From Methylomonas rapida (GTDB lineage: Bacteria; Pseudomonadota; Gammaproteobacteria; Methylococcales; Methylomonadaceae), in contig NZ_CP113517.1 in the NCBI RefSeq assembly GCF_024360925.2, forward strand, positions 4,134,001-4,198,000: a stretch of DNA of 64,000 bases, read 5' to 3'. The notes under the pieces are model-generated. The model ran no database searches and was not told where the DNA came from. It was given only the letters and a program-made list of their open reading frames with translations. Position 1 is the stretch's first letter. Every line of letters starts with the position of its first letter. This document shows, piece by piece, positions 9,168 through 18,807 of this stretch. Both the position numbers and the translations under genes were made by a program.

Positions 9168-9737
9168 ATGATGAAACCACTCACTCAATCTGTCGCCATC
9201 GTTGTCATGGCTTGCAGCATCTGCGCGCCGAATATCGCCCACTCAAGTCTGGCGTCGGCCGAATTCCATTGGCTGGGCGACGGCGGCTACAAAGCGTCTG
9301 GAACTTTTACTTATAACGATACGCTCGAATCCATATCCGCCAAAGGTAGCAACTATGACGGCGGCTTCAACAACGGTTTGGACCATCTTGACATTAGCTT
9401 TTACGATCCCTTTGACAATCTTCTATTCAATACCACGAATGTACAAGATGGCGTGGTTTCCTACGAGTATCTACAGTTTACATTCAACCCCGGCACGATG
9501 GCGTTTGAAGATTATTTCGACTTGGGCGCCTATAGCGAAGACAGTGAAGCCCTCTATTACGTATGGGGACAAATGGGATCTGGAGATTCCTATCTGGAAC
9601 GTAGCGACGGGGTAACCTTGGACTCGCAGGCCATTCCCGCGATCACCGTAAGGCCAGCCACCATCCCGTTACCGAACGGCCTTGCCCTCTTTGTCACGGG
9701 CATATTGAGTTTGCTGGGCCTCAGGAAATTGGCGTAA
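9168..9737 (+). CDS. Exported protein with a VPLPA-CTERM-like sorting tail
   Basis: This protein of about 189 aa has a signal peptide (basic start, hydrophobic VAIVVMACSICA). A beta-rich, Asp/Asn/Tyr-rich body follows, then a C-terminal tail with TIPLPNGLALFVTGIL, a hydrophobic stretch and a final LRKLA. This Pro-containing motif, transmembrane stretch and basic end resembles VPLPA/PEP-CTERM signals processed by exosortase in Gram-negative bacteria that make exopolysaccharide. ATG 9168 or 9171 fit GAGG at 9160. The function is unknown, and no exosortase gene is in this window. Confidence 0.65.
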   Translation: MMKPLTQSVAIVVMACSICAPNIAHSSLASAEFHWLGDGGYKASGTFTYNDTLESISAKGSNYDGGFNNGLDHLDISFYDPFDNLLFNTTNVQDGVVSYEYLQFTFNPGTMAFEDYFDLGAYSEDSEALYYVWGQMGSGDSYLERSDGVTLDSQAIPAITVRPATIPLPNGLALFVTGILSLLGLRKLA

Positions 9738-9795
9738 GCCCATTCTTGGAAAAGCCAGGGCCTGTTTTCGGCGATGGCCTTGGTTACGGCAGCCG

Positions 9796-10611
9796 TCAAA
9801 CCGACACCTCCACCTCGTAACCCGCAAACTTGCGGATATTGATCACACCGGTATCGAATATCAAATACTGCCCTTTGATGCCTTGCAGCACGCCTGAAAT
9901 CAGCGGGTTCTTATCGAAATTGAAGGACTTGACCTTGACGGGATATTGCTGCACCGGATAACGAATCTCGGAGGGCTTGGCATCGCGCAAAAACTGCAAT
10001 GCCTCCGCGCCAAATTGCTCCACAACAGCAGCCAGACTGTCGCTGCATGTTGCCAGCAACTCGTCGCGCAATGCCGGCAAATCCAAGGGTTGCACGTTGT
10101 TTTTCAGCATCTGCTGCCAACTGGTTTTATCGCTGACATGTTCAGCCAAGGCCACTTCCACCAGACCCGACACATGCCGGGACAACACCTCAAACACCGG
10201 CAAGGCTTGCACGGCGCCCTGGTCTATCCAGCGCGTCGGAATTTGCGACTTGCGGGTAATCCCCACCTTGATGCCGGAAGAATTGGCCAGATAGACGATA
10301 TGCGGCTGAAAGCAGAATTCTTCGCCCCAGCTCGGCTCGCGACAGGTGCCGTCGGCGTAATGGCAGGTTTCCGGCTTCATGATGCACAGGTCGCATTGCG
10401 CCAGCTTGATAAAGCATGGGTAACAATACCCCTGGTTAAAGCTTTTATTGGTCTTTTTTTGGCAATGCACGCAAAAGATTTGCCCTGTGTAGCGCAATTG
10501 CATGGATTGCCCCAACAAGGGATTCAGCTCCAGTTCGGCCTCGCCAACCGGCAAACGGTATTGCACCGGCTCCGCCAGTTGCGTCGTCATTTTTTCCAAA
10601 CAGCCCTGCAC
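9796..10611 (-). CDS. DUF2797 family zinc-binding protein
   Basis: This 271-aa protein has an N-terminal Cys-rich zinc ribbon (FCVHCQKK, then YCYPC, then CDLCIMKPETC) and the segment HIVYLANSSGIKVGITR, which resembles GIY-YIG-like strands. All are hallmarks of DUF2797. The biochemical role is unknown. GTG 10611 is the longest start; ATG 10590 (MTTQLAEP) is possible. It is transcribed divergently from the lytic transglycosylase gene. A TATAAT-like hexamer at 10645-10650 on the plus strand lies in the 145-bp gap. Confidence 0.82.
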   Translation of the reverse strand: MQGCLEKMTTQLAEPVQYRLPVGEAELELNPLLGQSMQLRYTGQIFCVHCQKKTNKSFNQGYCYPCFIKLAQCDLCIMKPETCHYADGTCREPSWGEEFCFQPHIVYLANSSGIKVGITRKSQIPTRWIDQGAVQALPVFEVLSRHVSGLVEVALAEHVSDKTSWQQMLKNNVQPLDLPALRDELLATCSDSLAAVVEQFGAEALQFLRDAKPSEIRYPVQQYPVKVKSFNFDKNPLISGVLQGIKGQYLIFDTGVINIRKFAGYEVEVSV

Positions 10612-10756
10612 GATGTCAATCTCGGTCTCGTTAAATCAGTCGGCTATAATGACAGCGTTTTTGATTTGTACAAGGCGGAAGTGAATGTCTTTTTTCCAGA
10701 CGGGCCCGTTTTTTTATCCCCCGTACCAAGCGATTGCCGCCGATTTCATCTAGCCA

Positions 10757-11887
10757 ATGGATTTTAATTTGGCCAGCCGTCCAACATCTTCGCAATCTCG
10801 ACCAAAAAAACCAGCCCGCACCGACACCAAGCCGCAGCGCCCGCGCATTCCCCAAACCAGCCACAAACCGCGAAAAAGCGTAGCTCGGAAGCGCCCGCCG
10901 AAGCAGCCGTTCTGGAACCGGACCAATCTGCTTTTGATTAGCGTGGAATGGAGCGGGCTGATGGTCAGCGCTTTGCTGGGCACGATGCTGGCGCTGGGTT
11001 CATCCGCCAATGCGTTCTCGGGTTTGAGCTTGTTCAACAATATCTTGCCTTTTGCCGCCGGTATGGCCTGTTGGGTAATCGTTGCCGCGGCATTGCTGCT
11101 GGGCTGGCTGAAGTGGCGCCCCTGGCTGCGCCAGCGCTTGATTGCGCTGCCGGCGATCTTGTCCTTGGCGCTGAGCCTTGGGTTGATCTGGTTCGCGAGC
11201 CATGACGGCTCTCAGCAAGTGTTCAGCGATTTTCGCAGCCTGGTCGGCGGCAAACAGCAGGCGGCGAGAACTACCCTGGCTCATCAAGTCTATGCGGCTT
11301 ATCGCCGTCATGACCAAGCCCTGTTGCAGAAAATGATAACGCGCGCCGAGCCCTATCAGCGCGACATTCAACAGGCTGCAGAGGCGTTTGGTTTGGACGA
11401 AAACATCCTGAACGGCATCGCCGCAACGGAATCGTCATTCCTGCCGCGCCCCAGCCACGACGGCGGCCAAGGCCTGTTCCAGATCACGGCGGTGCCCAAG
11501 CACATTTGGCAGCAAGCCAGCGAACGACTCAATGTCAAGCAGCTGGAACTGACGAATCCGCGGCATAACGCCTTTATCGCCGCCGCGACGCTGAAGTATT
11601 ACTGGGCGGAAATGAAAGACGATCTCTTCCTCGGGTTATTGGCCTATAACATTGGCCCGCGCAACGGCGGCCTCAGATTCATCATGCAACAATATGGCGC
11701 CGACGACTTCATCAGCATGCAGCCCTATCTGCAGCAATTGCCGCGCGACTATCCGATACGGGTGTTGTCTTATGCCCTGGCCTTTAAACTATGGCGGCAG
11801 GATGGCGGATTACTGGCTTATCAAGACGGCGACAATGCGGTGCATATTCAGCGCGTCGGCATTCCCGGCTTGACCACGCTGTTTTAA
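10757..11887 (+). CDS. Membrane-anchored lytic transglycosylase (SLT domain)
   Basis: This 376-aa protein begins with a very basic, Pro/Arg-rich cytoplasmic tail (about 1-50). Three hydrophobic segments follow (about 55-80, 92-118 and 130-147), then a periplasmic SLT domain. The domain has IAATESSFLPRPSHDGGQG (catalytic Glu in the AxESxF motif), GLFQITAVPKHIW and LLAYNIGPRNGG, as in MltE/Slt enzymes that cut peptidoglycan glycan chains. A multi-pass membrane anchor is unusual for this class. Its stop overlaps the stop of the converging 1099-aa gene by 4 bp. Confidence 0.85.
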   Translation: MDFNLASRPTSSQSRPKKPARTDTKPQRPRIPQTSHKPRKSVARKRPPKQPFWNRTNLLLISVEWSGLMVSALLGTMLALGSSANAFSGLSLFNNILPFAAGMACWVIVAAALLLGWLKWRPWLRQRLIALPAILSLALSLGLIWFASHDGSQQVFSDFRSLVGGKQQAARTTLAHQVYAAYRRHDQALLQKMITRAEPYQRDIQQAAEAFGLDENILNGIAATESSFLPRPSHDGGQGLFQITAVPKHIWQQASERLNVKQLELTNPRHNAFIAAATLKYYWAEMKDDLFLGLLAYNIGPRNGGLRFIMQQYGADDFISMQPYLQQLPRDYPIRVLSYALAFKLWRQDGGLLAYQDGDNAVHIQRVGIPGLTTLF

Positions 11888-14800
11888 AGCCTAAAAACAA
11901 ACTCGTGCGACGCCACCGGCTTACCGAAATAAAAGCCCTGAAAAAACAGGCATCGTTTGGCACTCAAGAAGTCGATCTGCGCCTGGGTTTCCACGCCTTC
12001 GGCGATGACATTCAGACCAAGGCTCTTCGCCATCATGATGATGGTTTCGACGATCACGGCGGCGTTGGGATCGTCGATGTGCCGCACAAAGCTTTGGTCG
12101 ATTTTCAACTGACTCAGCGGCAGGCTTTTCAGATAAGACAACGACGAGTAGCCAATGCCGAAATCGTCGATAGAGATACGGACGCCCATCACTTGCAAGG
12201 CATGCATCTTGGCGATGGTGTCGTCGATATCCTCGATCACGCAGCCCTCGGTCAGCTCTATGACCAGGCGCTCGGCGCCGATACCGGCATCCAGTAAAGC
12301 CAGTCTGACTTGCTGAACGAAACTGCTTTGGCGAAATTGTCTGGAACTGACGTTGACCGCGACATGATCGATCCGATGGCCCAACCTGTCCCATGCCTTG
12401 ATTTGCCGGCAAGCCTCCCTTAACACCCAGGCACCGATAGGTTGAATCAATTGGGTGTCTTCCGCCAACGGAATGAAATCCAGCGGCGAAATCATGCCTT
12501 TTTCCGGATGCAGCCAACGAATCAAGGCTTCCGCACTGGCCACGCGCTTGTTCTGCATATCCACCTGCGGCTGGTAATACAGCACGAATTGCCCGTCCTG
12601 TAGCGCCTTGCGCATTTCTTTTTCCATCGTCAGCCGCTTGTCGGCCGCCTCTTGCATCGAAGGCCGATAGAAGCTGATGCCATTGCGGCCGCCTTCCTTC
12701 GCGCGATACATCGCGGTATCGGCTTGCTGAATCACGTCTTCCGGGTGCTCGATGGTTTCGGGATACAGCGTCACGCCGATGCTGGTGGAAAAATGGTGTT
12801 CGCTACCCTGTACGACGAAGGGCTGATTGATGGCCAGCAGGATTTTTTCCGCCAGCATGGCGGCATGATTGGTCGCCTGGTGCAAATCAAAAAGACGCCC
12901 CGGCATCAGGACGATGAACTCGTCGCCCCCCAGACGACACGCGGTATCTTCGTCGCGAATGATGGACTTCAAACGCTGCGCCACCTGCACCAACAGTTCA
13001 TCGCCAACCTGATGCCCGCGCGAATCGTTCAGGTTTTTAAAGTGATCCAAATCCAGGAAAAACAAGGCCCCATAACAATGCTGGCGCTTGGCGGCGGCAA
13101 TTTCGTGCTGCAACCTGTCCAGCAACAGCCGCCGGTTGGGCAGATTAGTCAAGGGGTCATAAAAAGCCAGATGGTGAATTTCCTTCTCCGCGGCCTTTTG
13201 CGCGCTGATATCGGAAAAAATCGCCACATAATGCGTCAGCCGGTTTTGATCGTCGCGCACGCCGGTAATCGTCAGCAACTCCGGATATAGCTCCCCATTC
13301 TTGCGCCGATTCCAGATTTCGCCTTTCCACTGATTGTTCTTCGCCAAAGCCCGATACATTTGCAGAAAAAAATCCCTCTCGTGCCTGCCAGACGACAACA
13401 AGCGCGGGTTCTGGCCTATGACCTCTTCGGCACCGTAGCCCGTTATCTCGGTAAAAGCCTTGTTGACTTTCAGGATACTGCCCTCGGCATCGGTCACCAG
13501 GATGGCCTCATGCGACTCGAAGGTAGTGGCCGCGACCCGCAATTCGTTTTCATGCCGCCGGCGCAACGCGATTTCCTGATTCAAGGCGGCGTTGCTGCGC
13601 GACAAATCGACGGTACGCGCCGCCACCAAATCCTCGACCCGCGCGGTGCGCCCGGTCAGCAATAACAAACCGAAGGCCGTCAGCCCGCTCAGTAAAAAGC
13701 CGCCTAGCAACAGCCAGCCGCTCAAAGGCGACTGCTGTAAATGAAAAAATTCCGCCGCCGGCAGAAAATACAGCCGCCAGTGACGCCCGGCAAATTCTAT
13801 GTTTCGGCTGGCGCCGAACTTGGCAGAGCTTGGATTCCGGTGAAAGTCGGGTGGCAGGTTGCTGTAAATCAGCTGATCTTGATCGTAAATATTCAGCAAC
13901 AGCTGCAGTTGATTGCGGCCCAGCCAGCTCAAGATCGCTTGCATGTCATTCTCGATGCGAAATGCCGTAGCGACAAATCCCACAAAAGCCGCGCGTCGCT
14001 CTTCCACAGTCTGCAAAGGTCGATGTTTGGCGTAGACCGGGGCATAGATGACGCTACTCCTTTTGTCATCCGTGTCCTGGATCAAATGCACCGGCCCGGT
14101 CGCCAACATTTCGCCGGTGTCGATGGCCTTGAATACCACCGGGGCGACTTGCGGATTGCTGCTGATGTCATAGCCCAGCGCTCGTTCATTGCCGGCTTGC
14201 GGCACGACATAGGTGACGGGAAAATACAAGCCACTCGCATCCGCAAGCTTCAAATCCTGTTTGCCGGTCAATTGGCGAATCGGCCTGCCGTTGACCTGCT
14301 CCCAGCGCGCGCGCTCGGCCCGGCCGACACGCTGCGTCCATTCCAGAATGCCGCTGTGCTGGTGACGAATGGACTCGGAAAAACTGATGAATTCCTCGCG
14401 CGATACGGTTTCGGAGCTGTCGAAAAAGGATCTCAACGCCATGTTGGTTGCTACATGGTCGCGCAAGTGCTCCTCTATCGTCGTGTGCAACAGCTGAACT
14501 TGGCGAGCGAACAGATTTTCCAGACGCAAATCATCCTGGCGGCGGCTGAATTCAAAGGCCCCCACGACCAACACGATCACCAGCAACAACGGATAAAGCA
14601 CGAAGCGGCGGCGGGCCTGCCAAATAGGCCGGGGCCGTCCCACGAACAATAGCAGTAACGGCGTGACGGTAGCCGCGCCAATGGCATCGCCAGCCCACCA
14701 CGTACTCCAGCTGCCGGCCAAGTGATGCACGCTGATGACATCGCGACTGTAAAGAGACAGTACACCCACCGTCGGAGCCAACAGGCAACTGATCACTATC

Positions 14801-15183
14801 AGCAAGAAGAAGCGCAGGATCTTGCCGTCCTCGATCAAGGCGTCCTGCTTTCCAATCCAGCGTTCAAACAGCCACAGGCCGAACCAAGCCTGCAGACAGG
14901 AGCCAATGCTGGCCATGGCTCCGATACCCAAGGACTCGACAATCCTTTCGAGGCTGGAAACATCGAGAAACGCGTAAAATTGAGCCGTCAATGCCCCGAT
15001 AAAAATACCGGGCAAGACAGCCGTGCGATAACTCAGCATTGCCGCCAACGCCACGCCGGCCGCAGGCCAAACCGGACTGATATTGGTCAGCGGCGTCGCC
15101 AGCAAAGTACCCAGCCACCCGCCGATAAAATAAGCAACGGCCGCTATCAGATTCAGCCAAATCCGCTTTTGCAGTTTGTCCAT
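11884..15183 (-). CDS. MASE1-CHASE-PAS-GGDEF-EAL c-di-GMP signalling protein
   Basis: This 1099-aa inner-membrane sensor controls cyclic di-GMP. In order it has a MASE1 multi-pass region (about 1-195), a periplasmic CHASE domain (about 220-430), another transmembrane helix near 490 and a PAS domain with IFSDISAQKAAEKE at its end. The GGDEF domain has intact RLGGDEFIVLMPG and the EAL domain has intact SAEALIRWLHP plus DDFGIGYSSLSYLKSLP. Both active sites look complete, so it may synthesise and degrade c-di-GMP. It is the last gene of the yajD-tag-hugZ run, 12 bp after hugZ. Confidence 0.93.
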   Translation of the reverse strand: MDKLQKRIWLNLIAAVAYFIGGWLGTLLATPLTNISPVWPAAGVALAAMLSYRTAVLPGIFIGALTAQFYAFLDVSSLERIVESLGIGAMASIGSCLQAWFGLWLFERWIGKQDALIEDGKILRFFLLIVISCLLAPTVGVLSLYSRDVISVHHLAGSWSTWWAGDAIGAATVTPLLLLFVGRPRPIWQARRRFVLYPLLLVIVLVVGAFEFSRRQDDLRLENLFARQVQLLHTTIEEHLRDHVATNMALRSFFDSSETVSREEFISFSESIRHQHSGILEWTQRVGRAERARWEQVNGRPIRQLTGKQDLKLADASGLYFPVTYVVPQAGNERALGYDISSNPQVAPVVFKAIDTGEMLATGPVHLIQDTDDKRSSVIYAPVYAKHRPLQTVEERRAAFVGFVATAFRIENDMQAILSWLGRNQLQLLLNIYDQDQLIYSNLPPDFHRNPSSAKFGASRNIEFAGRHWRLYFLPAAEFFHLQQSPLSGWLLLGGFLLSGLTAFGLLLLTGRTARVEDLVAARTVDLSRSNAALNQEIALRRRHENELRVAATTFESHEAILVTDAEGSILKVNKAFTEITGYGAEEVIGQNPRLLSSGRHERDFFLQMYRALAKNNQWKGEIWNRRKNGELYPELLTITGVRDDQNRLTHYVAIFSDISAQKAAEKEIHHLAFYDPLTNLPNRRLLLDRLQHEIAAAKRQHCYGALFFLDLDHFKNLNDSRGHQVGDELLVQVAQRLKSIIRDEDTACRLGGDEFIVLMPGRLFDLHQATNHAAMLAEKILLAINQPFVVQGSEHHFSTSIGVTLYPETIEHPEDVIQQADTAMYRAKEGGRNGISFYRPSMQEAADKRLTMEKEMRKALQDGQFVLYYQPQVDMQNKRVASAEALIRWLHPEKGMISPLDFIPLAEDTQLIQPIGAWVLREACRQIKAWDRLGHRIDHVAVNVSSRQFRQSSFVQQVRLALLDAGIGAERLVIELTEGCVIEDIDDTIAKMHALQVMGVRISIDDFGIGYSSLSYLKSLPLSQLKIDQSFVRHIDDPNAAVIVETIIMMAKSLGLNVIAEGVETQAQIDFLSAKRCLFFQGFYFGKPVASHEFVFRL

Positions 15184-15195
15184 GCCGTCTCCGCC

Positions 15196-15687
15196 CTAAT
15201 TTCGCCGCAACGGAGCTTGCAAGGTTATTTGCGCATCGACCGCAAAAGCCTTGCCAAAACCCGCAACGAATTGGCCTTGATTGGGGCTCAAGGCCAGCAG
15301 GTGAAAATCCGGCAAGCTTGTCAACAATCCGATGATGTCGCCGAATTTTTCCGCCATGGCTTGCAGAATTCGCTGATGCTCGGAATGGGTTTTGGGGATT
15401 TCCCTCGCCCGGCATTCCAGCGTCAAGCGCCGGCGCGCGAATGGATTGCCAGCGTCGGCCTCGTCTTCGATGAACATGATGGAAGCCTGCGGATGAGCCA
15501 ATAGATTTTTCGTGTGTTTCGCCAGTTCACTGACGAAAATATAAAAGCTTCCGTCCGTCCTCAAATAAGGCGCATAACTGATGTCGGCGTTGCCATCCGC
15601 GTCCCGACTGGCCAACAACAAGGTTTGCCGGCTGGCGATCAGGCGATCGCAGGCCGCTTGCAGGACTTCAAGCTCGGTTTCCATCAT
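15196..15687 (-). CDS. HugZ-like pyridoxamine 5'-phosphate oxidase-fold protein
   Basis: This 163-aa split-barrel protein resembles the heme-utilisation HugZ family. Visible features are SRQTLLLASRDADGNADISYAPYL (first barrel strands), FVSELAKHTKNL and the LTLECRARE and PNQGQFVAGFGKAF segments; the last is typical of HugZ C-termini. It may bind or degrade heme, or bind a flavin; the sequence alone does not decide. ATG 15687 overlaps the tag stop as ATGA. The c-di-GMP gene follows after 12 bp. Confidence 0.8.
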   Translation of the reverse strand: MMETELEVLQAACDRLIASRQTLLLASRDADGNADISYAPYLRTDGSFYIFVSELAKHTKNLLAHPQASIMFIEDEADAGNPFARRRLTLECRAREIPKTHSEHQRILQAMAEKFGDIIGLLTSLPDFHLLALSPNQGQFVAGFGKAFAVDAQITLQAPLRRN

Positions 15688-16256
15688 GGGTGCAAATTAG
15701 TTAACTGGGAATGGCGATAGCAGTCGATGGTGTGGTCGTTGACCATGCCCACGGCCTGCATGTAGGCATAGCAAATCGTCTTGCCGACGAATTTGAAACC
15801 GCGTTGCCGCAAATCCTTGCTCATGCGCTCCGATTCGGCGCTGAAAGCCGGCAACTCGGCATGCGTGCGCCATTGATGCTGTATCGGGTTACCGTCGACA
15901 AAGCCCCAGATATAGGCAGCGAATCCACCAAACTGCTCGCGCACCTGCAAAAAGGCCCTGGCATTGATGACGGCGGCCTGAATTTTCAAGCGATTGCGCA
16001 CGATGCCGGAGTCATTCAGCAATGCCTCTAATTTAACGGCGTCATAAGCCGCAATTTTTTCGGCATCGAAGTCGTCAAAAGCCCGCCGGTAAGCCTCGCG
16101 CTTGTCCAGAATGGTGCGCCAGCTCAATCCGGCTTGCGCGCCTTCCAGGATCAGGAATTCGAATAACTTGCGATCGTCGTGTAGCGGTACGCCCCATTCC
16201 AGGTCGTGATAGCGCTCCTCGTTGGCGCTGGCGAGCGCCCAGCGACATTTAGTCAT
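15684..16256 (-). CDS. tag: DNA-3-methyladenine glycosylase I
   Basis: Tag excises 3-methyladenine from alkylated DNA. The 190-aa protein begins MTKCRWALA with the zinc-binding Cys. It has YHDLEWGVPLHDD, FLILEGAQAGLSWRTIL (catalytic-pocket Glu) and near its end MVNDHTIDCYRH, holding the His and Cys that complete the zinc snap. All diagnostic residues are present. It overlaps yajD by 8 bp at its start and hugZ by 4 bp at its end. Confidence 0.95.
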   Translation of the reverse strand: MTKCRWALASANEERYHDLEWGVPLHDDRKLFEFLILEGAQAGLSWRTILDKREAYRRAFDDFDAEKIAAYDAVKLEALLNDSGIVRNRLKIQAAVINARAFLQVREQFGGFAAYIWGFVDGNPIQHQWRTHAELPAFSAESERMSKDLRQRGFKFVGKTICYAYMQAVGMVNDHTIDCYRHSQLTNLHP

Positions 16257-16614
16257 CCGTCTTTTGCAGCATTTTCTTCAGATCGGCGAAGGGATTGAAG
16301 GTGGCGACAGGGCCCTTGCCATCGGAACTAGCTTTGCCGCCGTAGCGCACCTGTTCCTCGAAACGCTGGTGTTCGTTATCGTGACAGTACAAACACAGAA
16401 GCTCCCAGTTGCTGCCATCGGTCGGGTTGTTGTCGTGATTGTGATCGACATGATGCACGGTCAGTTCGCGCAGGTTTTTATGGTCGAATTCGCGCGCGCA
16501 GCGGCCGCAAATCCAGGGAAACAGTTTCAAGGCTTGCTCGCGATAGCCCTTTTCCCGTTCTTCCTTGTAGCGCCGGGCTTCGGCGACGATATGGTAGGCT
16601 TTGTTGTCGGTCAT
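16249..16614 (-). CDS. yajD: YajD family HNH nuclease
   Basis: This 121-aa predicted endonuclease has the HNH fold. Zinc-binding pairs are CGRC (WICGRCAREFD) and CLYC (ELLCLYCHDNEH), flanking the core LTVHHVDHNHDNNPTDGSNW. The substrate and biological role of YajD are not established. It heads a tightly packed minus-strand run with tag. An 8-bp overlap joins it to tag, and moaA ends only 16 bp upstream on the same strand. Confidence 0.88.
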   Translation of the reverse strand: MTDNKAYHIVAEARRYKEEREKGYREQALKLFPWICGRCAREFDHKNLRELTVHHVDHNHDNNPTDGSNWELLCLYCHDNEHQRFEEQVRYGGKASSDGKGPVATFNPFADLKKMLQKTDD

Positions 16615-16630
16615 GGTTCGGCTCCGTTTA

Positions 16631-17644
16631 TCAACCGCCGGTAACGCTCATGTGGCGCAGAATGACGGGTTGTTCATGGATATTGAATTCGTGTTTTTCG
16701 GGTTTGATTTGCATCGCGTCAATGATAGCCTGCTTTAGCGCGGCCATATCGCCGGGATGCTGTCTTACCACGGCTTTCAAATCGATCGAATGCTCGTTGC
16801 CGAGACAGAGTAACAACCGCCCTTCCGCGGTCAAGCGCACGCGATTGCAACTGGCACAAAAATTGGCGCTGTGCGGCGAGATGAAACCCACCCGGCTATC
16901 GCTGCCGACGACGCGAAAATAATCCGAAGGGCCGCCGGTTTTGTCCGCAATGGCCTGCAGATCGAAGCGTTGCAGCAAATCCTGTCTGATCAAATGGCTG
17001 GGATAATAGGCTTCGGCGCGATCATGCTTATCAACCACACCCAGCGGCATTTCTTCGATGAAGCTGATGTCGATGCCGCGATCGACGGCGAATTGCACCA
17101 AATCGCAGACTTCAAGATGGTTGCGGCCTTTCAAAACCACCGCATTGATTTTGATACGTTCAAACTCGGCTTCACGAGCCGCGTTGATGCCCTTCAGCAC
17201 ATTTTCCAAATCGCCGGTACGGGTCAGGACCTTGAATTTGACAGGGTCCAACGTATCGAGGCTGATGTTGATGCGTTTGACGCCGGCGGCGCGCAAATCT
17301 CTCGCCATCGTCGCCAATTTGGAGCCATTGCTGGTCATCACCAGTTCATTCAGGCCAGGGATACGGCCGAGCTGTTGCAATAAATCCAACGCACCGTTGC
17401 GCACCAGGGGCTCGCCGCCGGTAATGCGGATTTTAGAGACGCCCAATTCGACAAACGCCTGACAGATGAAATGGATTTCCTCCAAGCTCAAAATCTGGCT
17501 GCGCGGCAGAAACACCATGTCTTCCGCCATGCAATAAACACAGCGAAAATCACAGCGATCGGTAATCGATACTCGCAAATAATTGACCACGCGACCGAAG
17601 CGATCGACGAGTCGATGGGATTGAGCAGAATCAGTCATGGGCAT
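16631..17644 (-). CDS. moaA: GTP 3',8-cyclase MoaA
   Basis: This radical SAM enzyme makes the first intermediate of molybdenum cofactor synthesis. From ATG 17644 it is 337 aa. The N-terminal cluster is CDFRCVYC (CxxxCxxC), with ITGGEPLVRNG after it. The C-terminal cluster is FCASCNRVRLTAEGRLLLCLG. The end is SVTGG with the required GG tail. An in-frame extension to 17746 lacks family similarity; ATG 17638 is an alternative. moaC, moaD and moaE lie 28 kb away. Confidence 0.94.
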   Translation of the reverse strand: MPMTDSAQSHRLVDRFGRVVNYLRVSITDRCDFRCVYCMAEDMVFLPRSQILSLEEIHFICQAFVELGVSKIRITGGEPLVRNGALDLLQQLGRIPGLNELVMTSNGSKLATMARDLRAAGVKRINISLDTLDPVKFKVLTRTGDLENVLKGINAAREAEFERIKINAVVLKGRNHLEVCDLVQFAVDRGIDISFIEEMPLGVVDKHDRAEAYYPSHLIRQDLLQRFDLQAIADKTGGPSDYFRVVGSDSRVGFISPHSANFCASCNRVRLTAEGRLLLCLGNEHSIDLKAVVRQHPGDMAALKQAIIDAMQIKPEKHEFNIHEQPVILRHMSVTGG

Positions 17645-18251
17645 GCTTAAAAAATAAACCTGGAAATGGTAACACAGCACGGTCAAACCGCTGAAAACGC
17701 CGCATATGTCCGCATGAAAAGTAAAAAAACCAGCACTATTCGGCAATAGCTGAAGTTATTGCACGCCAGAGTTCCGACTGGGGGTCAAAAGCGTTTGATC
17801 CACGAAAGACACAAAAATCACGAAAAATTTCAAGCAGCAACCATAATCAATGGTGAAACCCTATCGGTGAGCGCATAAGGTTGAATAAACATGAAATAAC
17901 CCATGCAAATATTCGGCGCAGGTACGGATTTATCCGCACAGTGCGAATGAATTCGCACATACCATTGCCGAGCTCATTTCTCACCTATTTCTTAACAACT
18001 TGCTGATCATTTGCGTGTATTTCCTGGACTACTGGTCTTTTTAAATCTGTCGCTGAATCGCGTCGGCTTCTCATTCCCGCGCGGCTGAGTCATTGAGCAC
18101 CGATGTCGGCGGTTGGTTCCCGCTATCCGTCATCCTTATCGTATGAACTGACCATGGCAACCATCTACAACCGAAAAAAGCGGCCGCGGATTGCAATTTA
18201 CCAGACTATCGGCTAAACCTAATACAGCCGAGAACTAACGGGAGAAAAATC
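17645..18251. other. About 600-bp non-coding stretch upstream of moaA
   Basis: No convincing gene or RNA was seen. One small inverted repeat, GTGCGAAT and ATTCGCAC, lies at 17941-17958 with a 2-nt centre. The stretch must hold the moaA promoter (minus strand) and that of the 117-aa secreted protein (plus strand; GGAG at 18241). A molybdenum cofactor riboswitch was considered but could not be recognised by eye. Confidence 0.4.
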
Positions 18252-18605
18252 ATGAAAACCGTTGATTTTTTTTATCGGAGCATCCTAAAAAACAGACCGA
18301 TTTTAATCGGCTTGCTCTGCTGTATAGGGCTTACAGCCAATGCAGAACCACCGCCGGCGGAAACCTTTACGCAACCCGATGAATTAGTCTTGACGCTTTC
18401 GGATGAATGGCTGGATGCCGGCGCCAATGACCATCACAGCTTGAACAAGCCCAAACACGCGCAGGATGCGGCGCTGCTGAATCGAAAACAGGAATCAAGA
18501 CCCGCCAACCTTGGTTGCGGCATGGATGTCAGTGACATTGACAGCGCGGAAACTTCATTGACCAGCCGTGTGGTCGGCAAATGTGACCTCAATTTCCGTT
18601 ATTGA
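18252..18605 (+). CDS. Small exported protein of unknown function
   Basis: This 117-aa protein has a clear signal peptide: positive start, hydrophobic PILIGLLCCIGLTANA, likely cleavage after ANA. The mature part is acidic, about 85 residues, with two cysteines (CGMDVSD and VGKCDLNF) near the C-terminus that could form a disulfide. I do not recognise the family. GGAG 8 nt upstream of ATG supports the start. The ABC importer genes follow on the same strand after about 200 bp. Confidence 0.6.
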   Translation: MKTVDFFYRSILKNRPILIGLLCCIGLTANAEPPPAETFTQPDELVLTLSDEWLDAGANDHHSLNKPKHAQDAALLNRKQESRPANLGCGMDVSDIDSAETSLTSRVVGKCDLNFRY

Positions 18606-18807
18606 GCGCAGGCCGGAAACATCAGGTCTACACTCTCCGTCACGCGCGCCGACCGACGCCGACATCCTTGCCGGCATTGCCGCCACACTTGCAACCCGCT
18701 CATTCCACACAAGCCATTGATTTCATTGACCTAAGCCGACTAGATTCTCGCACCCTCGCTGCCTGCGTTAAAATTGGGCTTTGGTCGCGAAAAATCGGCA
18801 GGGTTTG

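Noticed and set aside
10700..10715. ACGGGCCCGT followed by seven T, resembling a terminator
   Set aside because: The palindrome has no loop and can form only a very short stem, and it lies in a divergent promoter gap where no transcript should end.
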